DNA of 9,501 nucleotides, from assembly GCA_012519125.1 (NCBI GenBank), contig JAAYQY010000075.1, forward strand, positions 1 to 9,501. Reading direction: 5' to 3'. Made by a program: the position numbers and the translations under genes. Position 1 is the stretch's first letter, and each line of letters opens with the position of its first letter. The notes under the pieces were generated by a model. The model was not told where the DNA came from, made no database searches, and worked only from the letters and a program-made list of their open reading frames with translations. The stretch comes from Spirochaetales bacterium (GTDB lineage: Bacteria > Spirochaetota > Spirochaetia > Sphaerochaetales > Sphaerochaetaceae). Shown piece after piece: positions 5,109 to 9,501 of this stretch.

Positions 5109-7886
5109 TTGCTCCTGATGCTCTCGTTATCATGCATGCTGGGCGCAGCAACAGGAGCACCGCAATTCACAGAAGAGGAGCAGGCATTCCTGGCCGAGCA
5201 TCCGGTCATCCACATCGGTATCGATCCAAAGTTTGTTCCCTTTGAGTTTCTTGATGAGCAGGGTCAGCACTCCGGCATCGCAGCCGACTTTCTGGACCTC
5301 ATCAGCAAGAGGACTGGACTGAGCTTCGTCCACGACCCGGGCCTTGGCTGGGTGGACGCGGTACAGAAGGCACGCAATAGGGAAATAGACCTGCTGCCGG
5401 CAGTCGGGTATACCGATCAACGCGCACAGTTTCTGACCTATGAGGAACCCTACCTCCACTTCCAGCGCTCGATTGTGGTGCAGAAGTCCAACACCTCCTT
5501 TTCACGGTTCTCAGACCTCTTTGGAAGGCAGGTTGCCGTCCAGAAGGACAGCAGTCACGAAGGGTTTCTCACCAGCTACCCAGAAATTGACCAGCGTCTG
5601 TATGATACGGTCGAGGAGGCCCTGCTTGCAGTGAATCGTGCTGAGGAAGTAGCCTTTGTCGGAAACGAGGCAACCAGCATCTACCTCAGCCGAAAACTGG
5701 GATTGACTGAACTGAGATTCATCCCCATCACCGAAGGGGGCATCCAAAACCTCCATATGGCAGTTCGCAGCGACTGGCCTCTGCTTGTTTCCATCCTGCA
5801 AAAAGCCCTGGATTCCATCACTGAGGCTGAAGAGGCCCAGATCCTCTCCCGTTGGATCCGGTATGAATCCAAGGTGGACTACTCCCCCTACATCAGGATC
5901 GCCGGCTCGCTCCTGATCATTCTCTTCCTGGGGTTCAGCCTCTCCTCGTTCTGGATCGTGCGTCTTCGCATGGCGATCAAGGAGAAGGATATCGCCCAGC
6001 GCCAAGCCCAGGCAGCCGATCAGGAGAAAAGCAGGTTCCTCGCACGCATATCGCACGAAATACGCACCCCACTCAACGGGATACGCGGGATGAGTTATCT
6101 GTTGGAGAAAACAGAGCTTGATGCAAACCAACGGCGGTATGTGAAAAGCATCGGAGCGACAACCCAGACGATGCAGACCATCATCAATGACATTCTTGAA
6201 TTCTCACGACTCAGCGAAGATAGGATTGTGCTCGAGCGCGTACCCTTCTCGCTTGATGATGTATTGGAGAACTGCATCTCCATCGTCTCCTACCTCATAC
6301 GGCAAAAAGGACTTGCTTTTTCCATCAATGAGGAAGGTCCAATCCCCCATCACTTCCTTGGGGACCCCACCCGAATCGCCCAAATCCTTATCAACTTGCT
6401 GAACAATGCAGTCAAGTTCACCGAGGAAGGCTCGGTGGAGCTGATCATCTCCAGCACCCAACAAACGGATGGGGAGTGCTCCCTCTCCTTCGCCGTGAAG
6501 GACAGCGGCATCGGGATGAGTGAAGAGCAGTTGGGAACCATTTTCCAACCCTTCATACAAGCCAATGAGACGATTAACCGGAGGTTCGGAGGTTCAGGGC
6601 TGGGCCTGTCCATCGTCAAAGGACTGGTGGAGAAGATGGGAGGCCGATTGGAAGTGACCAGCATCCTGCACAAAGGGAGCACCTTCACCGCAACCATTCC
6701 CCTCAGCATAGACAAACAGGGCTCTGAAGCCGACCAGCAGAAGAGAAAGGCCATCGATTTCGCACGCCTCAAGGCCCTGCTTGTCTTGCATGACCGTCAT
6801 CTGGAGGAGCGCATCAGTGTCCTGTTTGGTGAATACCATCTCACCTTCGAGGGGGTCACCTCAACAAAGCTTGCCGCCAAGATCTTGGAACAAGACCACA
6901 CCTTCGACCTGGTGGTGGTCGAACACCAGCTCCACAGCGAGGATCATCAGAGCTTCTATACCATGCTCAAGGCCCAAGGGCAAACCCAGACGAAGCTGCT
7001 GGTTTTCGTCCATGAGGACAGGCAAGCAGAGGAAGAGGTGGTTGCCGATCTCATCCTTCCCCTGCCGGTAATCAACTCCGTGATCCTCAATGGTCTCTTG
7101 CAACTCTTCGGCAGAGGTTCGGCAGGCAAGATCGGGCAACCATCCCAAGAGGCGACTCCGCCGTCCCAACACTATTTGATACTGGTGGTGGAGGACAACC
7201 CAACAAACCAGATCATTGCAAAAGAGTTGCTTGAGCAGGCCGGCAACCAGGGGCTGCTCGCCTCCAATGGCAAAGAGGGGTACGAGACCTTCCTCAAGGA
7301 GGAGGAAAGGATACACCTGATCCTGATGGACCTGCATATGGATGTGATGGATGGGTATGAGTCGAGTACTCTCATCAGGGGCAAGAACACCAAGGTCCCG
7401 ATCATCGTCACCTCAGCTGACCTGATGAATTCGGTAAGAGAACGGTGCGAGAGCATCGGGATAACCGAACTGATAGGAAAGCCGTACAACCCGGAGGAGT
7501 TGCTGAATGCGGTGCATCGTCTTGCCGCAACCTATTCGCCGAGCCAGGAGAGCCTTGAAAAGCTTAATGTATCGATCGGAGTGAGGAATGTGGGGGGAAA
7601 CAAGGACCTGTACGCCAAAGTACTCACCTCATTCATCCAAGAGACTGAAGTGTTGCTCAGCGAGTTGGAATCTGAGCACGATCGTACGCTCATTGCTGAG
7701 CTTGCGCACAAGGGCAAAGGAAGCTGCGGCGCCGTTGGGGCGTTGGAAGCCCAGAAACTCTGCAAGCACGTGCAAATGATGGCTGAGAATGCTGAGGCGG
7801 AGCTCGACAAGCAACTGCTCCTTGCCTTGCAGGAGCAGCTGAGACAAGTCATCAACGAGGCAAAACAGTACAGCTCACAAGCGTGA
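5109..7886 (+). CDS. BvgS-like hybrid histidine kinase (SBP domain, TM, HisKA, HATPase, REC, REC, HPt)
   Basis: An inner-membrane sensor kinase of 925 residues from TTG 5109. Order: residual hydrophobic segment 1-17; family-3 solute-binding domain about 31-252 (the IHIGIDPKFVPFEF and YTDQRAQFLTYEEPY regions are typical), a periplasmic ligand sensor; TM about 262-285; HisKA with H316 in ISHEIRTPLNG; HATPase with N-box N429/N433, DSGIGM (465-470) and GGSGLGLS (494-501); a degenerate receiver about 553-668 in which the phospho-Asp is E605 and the Lys is replaced by Leu; an intact receiver about 690-805 (E695/D696, D741, T768, K791); and an HPt domain about 820-920 with H867 in AHKGKGSCGAVGA. This supports a relay H316 to D741 to H867 to an external receiver, most likely the HD-GYP regulator encoded just upstream. 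The signal is perhaps an amino acid or other small solute, judging by the sensor fold. The true N-terminus is uncertain because of the TAG at 5100. Confidence 0.9.
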   Translation: MLLMLSLSCMLGAATGAPQFTEEEQAFLAEHPVIHIGIDPKFVPFEFLDEQGQHSGIAADFLDLISKRTGLSFVHDPGLGWVDAVQKARNREIDLLPAVGYTDQRAQFLTYEEPYLHFQRSIVVQKSNTSFSRFSDLFGRQVAVQKDSSHEGFLTSYPEIDQRLYDTVEEALLAVNRAEEVAFVGNEATSIYLSRKLGLTELRFIPITEGGIQNLHMAVRSDWPLLVSILQKALDSITEAEEAQILSRWIRYESKVDYSPYIRIAGSLLIILFLGFSLSSFWIVRLRMAIKEKDIAQRQAQAADQEKSRFLARISHEIRTPLNGIRGMSYLLEKTELDANQRRYVKSIGATTQTMQTIINDILEFSRLSEDRIVLERVPFSLDDVLENCISIVSYLIRQKGLAFSINEEGPIPHHFLGDPTRIAQILINLLNNAVKFTEEGSVELIISSTQQTDGECSLSFAVKDSGIGMSEEQLGTIFQPFIQANETINRRFGGSGLGLSIVKGLVEKMGGRLEVTSILHKGSTFTATIPLSIDKQGSEADQQKRKAIDFARLKALLVLHDRHLEERISVLFGEYHLTFEGVTSTKLAAKILEQDHTFDLVVVEHQLHSEDHQSFYTMLKAQGQTQTKLLVFVHEDRQAEEEVVADLILPLPVINSVILNGLLQLFGRGSAGKIGQPSQEATPPSQHYLILVVEDNPTNQIIAKELLEQAGNQGLLASNGKEGYETFLKEEERIHLILMDLHMDVMDGYESSTLIRGKNTKVPIIVTSADLMNSVRERCESIGITELIGKPYNPEELLNAVHRLAATYSPSQESLEKLNVSIGVRNVGGNKDLYAKVLTSFIQETEVLLSELESEHDRTLIAELAHKGKGSCGAVGALEAQKLCKHVQMMAENAEAELDKQLLLALQEQLRQVINEAKQYSSQA

Positions 7887-8849
7887 GGCAAGAAACAGAT
7901 CCGTAAGCTGAACAATCTTGTCAACATTGGTTTGGTAGAGGAAGTGTGTACCTTCGAGTACCTTGTACTGTGCATGCCCCCCTATCCGTTCCAGATGCTG
8001 CAGCTGATACTCAATGGGGGTGACAGGAAGCATCGGGTTGGGCTTTTCATAGGTATCGGATGCGATGAGCTTGAGATACGGCACCTGAGGGGGGAACGGC
8101 ACACGCATGACCTCTTCGATGGACTCGGAAACATTGCCCATCTGGGCAAGCAAGGTCCTGTTGACGGAAAACCCGGCAAACACCAGCATGTCTTGGATCT
8201 CCTGGGTTGTGTACCCCAAGGAACCGATTGCATCAGCGTTGGTGACCAAGGGGCCGAGCAGGCTGGTGAGACCCAGATCCTGTTGAACCCTGGCAATAGG
8301 CAGCAAGGCCTTTGCAAATGCGGGCATCGGAGCAGAGAGTGCTGTTGAGGTACCGTCCAAGCTGATGATTGCCTCGACCTCCTCAGGATGCAAGCTGGCA
8401 TACAGTTCGCTGTAGGCGCTGGAAATGGAGTGGCCCATCAACACGTAGGGACCACGAAAGCCTGCAGTTGCAAGGGCTGTGCGGATCTCTTCCACATAGT
8501 TGGCACTGCTTCTCGGTCGCTCGGTGGTGGAGCTGAACCCCACCCCGAAGTACTCCACCACCACAACGGTGTACTTCTCGCCCAAGGCGCGCATCAAGGG
8601 GCCGAAATCCGCACTGGGCAGTCCCACTCCCATGCCTGGCAACAGGACGATGGTCTTCTCCCCCTCTCCCACAGAGTACAGGTGCATGGAACCGTCAAAA
8701 ACCTCGACCAGCTCTCCGTATGGCTCGATATTCTCAAAGCGCTGGCGGAAATAGGTGGCATGCACCATCGAGGAGATGAGCAACAAAAAGACAATGGCGG
8801 CGAACACCCATAGCACAATCCTCAGTAGCTTCCTGCCTATCCTACGCAT
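7875..8849 (-). CDS. Membrane-anchored alpha/beta hydrolase
   Basis: A 324-residue protein with a basic N-terminus (MRRIGRKLLR) and one TM helix about 11-29, so the catalytic domain probably sits outside the cytoplasmic membrane, anchored by an uncleaved signal. The fold shows the LLPGMG oxyanion-hole loop (69-74), the nucleophile elbow GHSIS with S141, and a C-terminal catalytic His in EGTHFLY (H302); the acid is probably D265 in LIASDTYE, assigned by position. Esterase, lipase or peptidase activity is possible and the substrate cannot be told. The start at ATG 8849 is chosen over in-frame upstream codons because GGGAG lies 6 bases before it and the protein then begins with the charged end of the TM segment; the 40 extra upstream residues would overlap the promoter. 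Its stop converges with that of the kinase gene, with a 12-bp overlap. It appears to be a single-gene unit with its own promoter. Confidence 0.85.
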   Translation of the reverse strand: MRRIGRKLLRIVLWVFAAIVFLLLISSMVHATYFRQRFENIEPYGELVEVFDGSMHLYSVGEGEKTIVLLPGMGVGLPSADFGPLMRALGEKYTVVVVEYFGVGFSSTTERPRSSANYVEEIRTALATAGFRGPYVLMGHSISSAYSELYASLHPEEVEAIISLDGTSTALSAPMPAFAKALLPIARVQQDLGLTSLLGPLVTNADAIGSLGYTTQEIQDMLVFAGFSVNRTLLAQMGNVSESIEEVMRVPFPPQVPYLKLIASDTYEKPNPMLPVTPIEYQLQHLERIGGHAQYKVLEGTHFLYQTNVDKIVQLTDLFLASRL

Positions 8850-8878
8850 GACATACTCCCTAGCGTTTTGCTGGGGAA

Positions 8879-8907
8879 AGTATAGAAGAGAATCTGCAGT
8901 CTGCCTA
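8879..8907 (-). promoter_or_regulatory. Sigma70-type promoter for the alpha/beta hydrolase gene
   Basis: On the minus strand TAGGCA (8907-8902, 4 of 6) and TATACT (8884-8879, 5 of 6) are spaced by exactly 17 bp, about 30 bp upstream of the ATG at 8849 and just downstream of the preceding gene's terminator. This leaves a short leader of roughly 20-25 bases containing the ribosome binding site. Confidence 0.55.
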
Positions 8908-8947
8908 GAAATGAGTGGTATTATGTTTGGATTTTGGAACAAACACT

Positions 8948-8967
8948 GGGCTGGATTGCTCCAGCCC
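8948..8967 (-). terminator. Hairpin terminator after the right-edge gene
   Basis: A perfect 8-bp stem, GGGCTGGA paired with TCCAGCCC, closes a 4-base loop that reads GCAA (a stable GNRA tetraloop) on the minus strand. It lies 23 bp beyond the stop codon of the right-edge gene. The tract that follows on the minus strand is AGTGTTTGTT, so the T-run is weak, but position and stem strength fit an intrinsic terminator that separates this gene from the hydrolase promoter. Confidence 0.65.
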
Positions 8968-8990
8968 ATCAGAGAACTTTCCGTTGCAGC

Positions 8991-9501
8991 TTACTTGTCA
9001 GCTGCCGTTTCAGGATTACGGGTATTCCAGTCAGACCAAGCAGGGGTTGCCCAGTTCTTGGCGACACGCAGGGCCTTCTTGTCCGCAGCATCACCGGTGA
9101 TCTTCACGGTGGCCTCATTCATTGCCCAGCGGTCATCAGTGGTACCGGCAAGTCCTTCACGCCACTGGCCTTCCACGTAGTAGCGTCCGAAGGTTGCTAT
9201 CTCGGCGTTCTTCAGGGTGAGCTTCACCGGTTGGGCAAGCGCAAACTCCTGCTTCACGTGGTAGGGATAGTTCTCAAACGGACCGTAGGAGGCGACTTCC
9301 CCGTCATTGGATTTCGAGTAGTCGATATAGACGTGGTAGAAGCCCTTGAGGGTGTACTCCCCAGCAGGTACATTCTCAGCAAAGTAAAAGGAGTCGAGGC
9401 GGCTCTCTGCATCAAAGTTCTTGAATGGAACAACATTGCCGTTTGCATCCACCACCCAGGGCGCCCAGCCCGTTGCATTGGTGTTGGACATGGACACCGA
9501 G
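8991..9501 (-). CDS. 3' end of an unidentified protein, probably secreted, with beta-rich domain (partial)
   Basis: An open minus-strand frame runs from the right edge of the window to TAA at 8993-8991, giving the last 169 residues. GTG 9497 and ATG 9491 are in frame, but neither can be tested as a start because there is no upstream sequence, and the frame stays open to the edge; I treat it as 5'-truncated. The sequence is rich in aromatic and small polar residues, with alternating strands (VPAGEYTLKGFYHVYIDY, FALAQPVKLTLK, ATVKITG), as in Ig-like or carboxypeptidase-regulatory-like beta-sandwich domains of cell-surface proteins. It has no cysteine and no TM segment. I do not recognise the family. 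A strong hairpin terminator follows the stop, so this is the last gene of its transcript. Confidence 0.6.
   Translation of the reverse strand, partial: SVSMSNTNATGWAPWVVDANGNVVPFKNFDAESRLDSFYFAENVPAGEYTLKGFYHVYIDYSKSNDGEVASYGPFENYPYHVKQEFALAQPVKLTLKNAEIATFGRYYVEGQWREGLAGTTDDRWAMNEATVKITGDAADKKALRVAKNWATPAWSDWNTRNPETAADK

Noticed and set aside
1758..7886. A possible novel defence or nucleotide-signal immunity system built on the GGDEF and HD-GYP proteins.
   Set aside because: Both proteins have standard c-di-GMP architectures, and no effector nuclease, pore-forming or NADase domain is encoded alongside them.
8850..8969. A 40-residue N-terminal extension of the alpha/beta hydrolase.
   Set aside because: It would cross the predicted promoter and ribosome binding site, has no Shine-Dalgarno of its own, and precedes a natural basic N-terminus plus TM helix.

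Overview
The window looks like chromosomal DNA of a free-living, Gram-negative-type bacterium. The best guess is a spirochaete of the Sphaerochaeta/Spirochaeta kind. This is inferred from gene style (TTG and GTG starts behind strong Shine-Dalgarno sequences, G/C-rich third codon positions, a WYLDG-type lipoprotein-like tail at the left edge, secreted Ig-like proteins), not from a marker gene. There is no rRNA, tRNA, insertion sequence, CRISPR array or phage gene.

Layout, left to right. (1) The last 50 codons of a plus-strand gene run in from the left edge. (2) A convergent minus-strand gene (149-1540) encodes a double flavodoxin-fold NAD(P)H-dependent oxidoreductase. (3) A divergent intergenic region of about 215 bp carries a good sigma70-type promoter for the rightward genes and a weaker one for the leftward gene. 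(4) The rightward block starts with a membrane-bound, Cache-like diguanylate cyclase (GGDEF), followed after 14 bp by a D-2-hydroxyacid dehydrogenase. (5) After a 121-bp AT-rich gap containing a nested inverted repeat come a response regulator with an HD-GYP output domain and, 9 bp later, a BvgS-like hybrid histidine kinase (periplasmic binding domain, TM, HisKA, HATPase, two REC domains, HPt). (6) Convergent with the kinase is a minus-strand membrane-anchored alpha/beta hydrolase. (7) At the right edge is the 3' end of another minus-strand gene, probably for a secreted protein, followed by a strong hairpin terminator.

The functional theme of the centre is cyclic-di-GMP signalling: one protein predicted to make c-di-GMP, one predicted to degrade it, and a hybrid kinase whose HPt domain is a natural phosphodonor for the receiver of the HD-GYP protein encoded just upstream. 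That partnership is inferred from gene order.

The most notable anomaly is at the start of the kinase gene. The start codon with a proper Shine-Dalgarno (ATG at 5079) opens a typical signal peptide that is closed by an in-frame TAG at 5100-5102, and the rest of the signal peptide and kinase continues in the same frame. This is a nonsense mutation, a sequencing error, or an unusual initiation arrangement. I saw no convincing novel defence, mobile or RNA system here.
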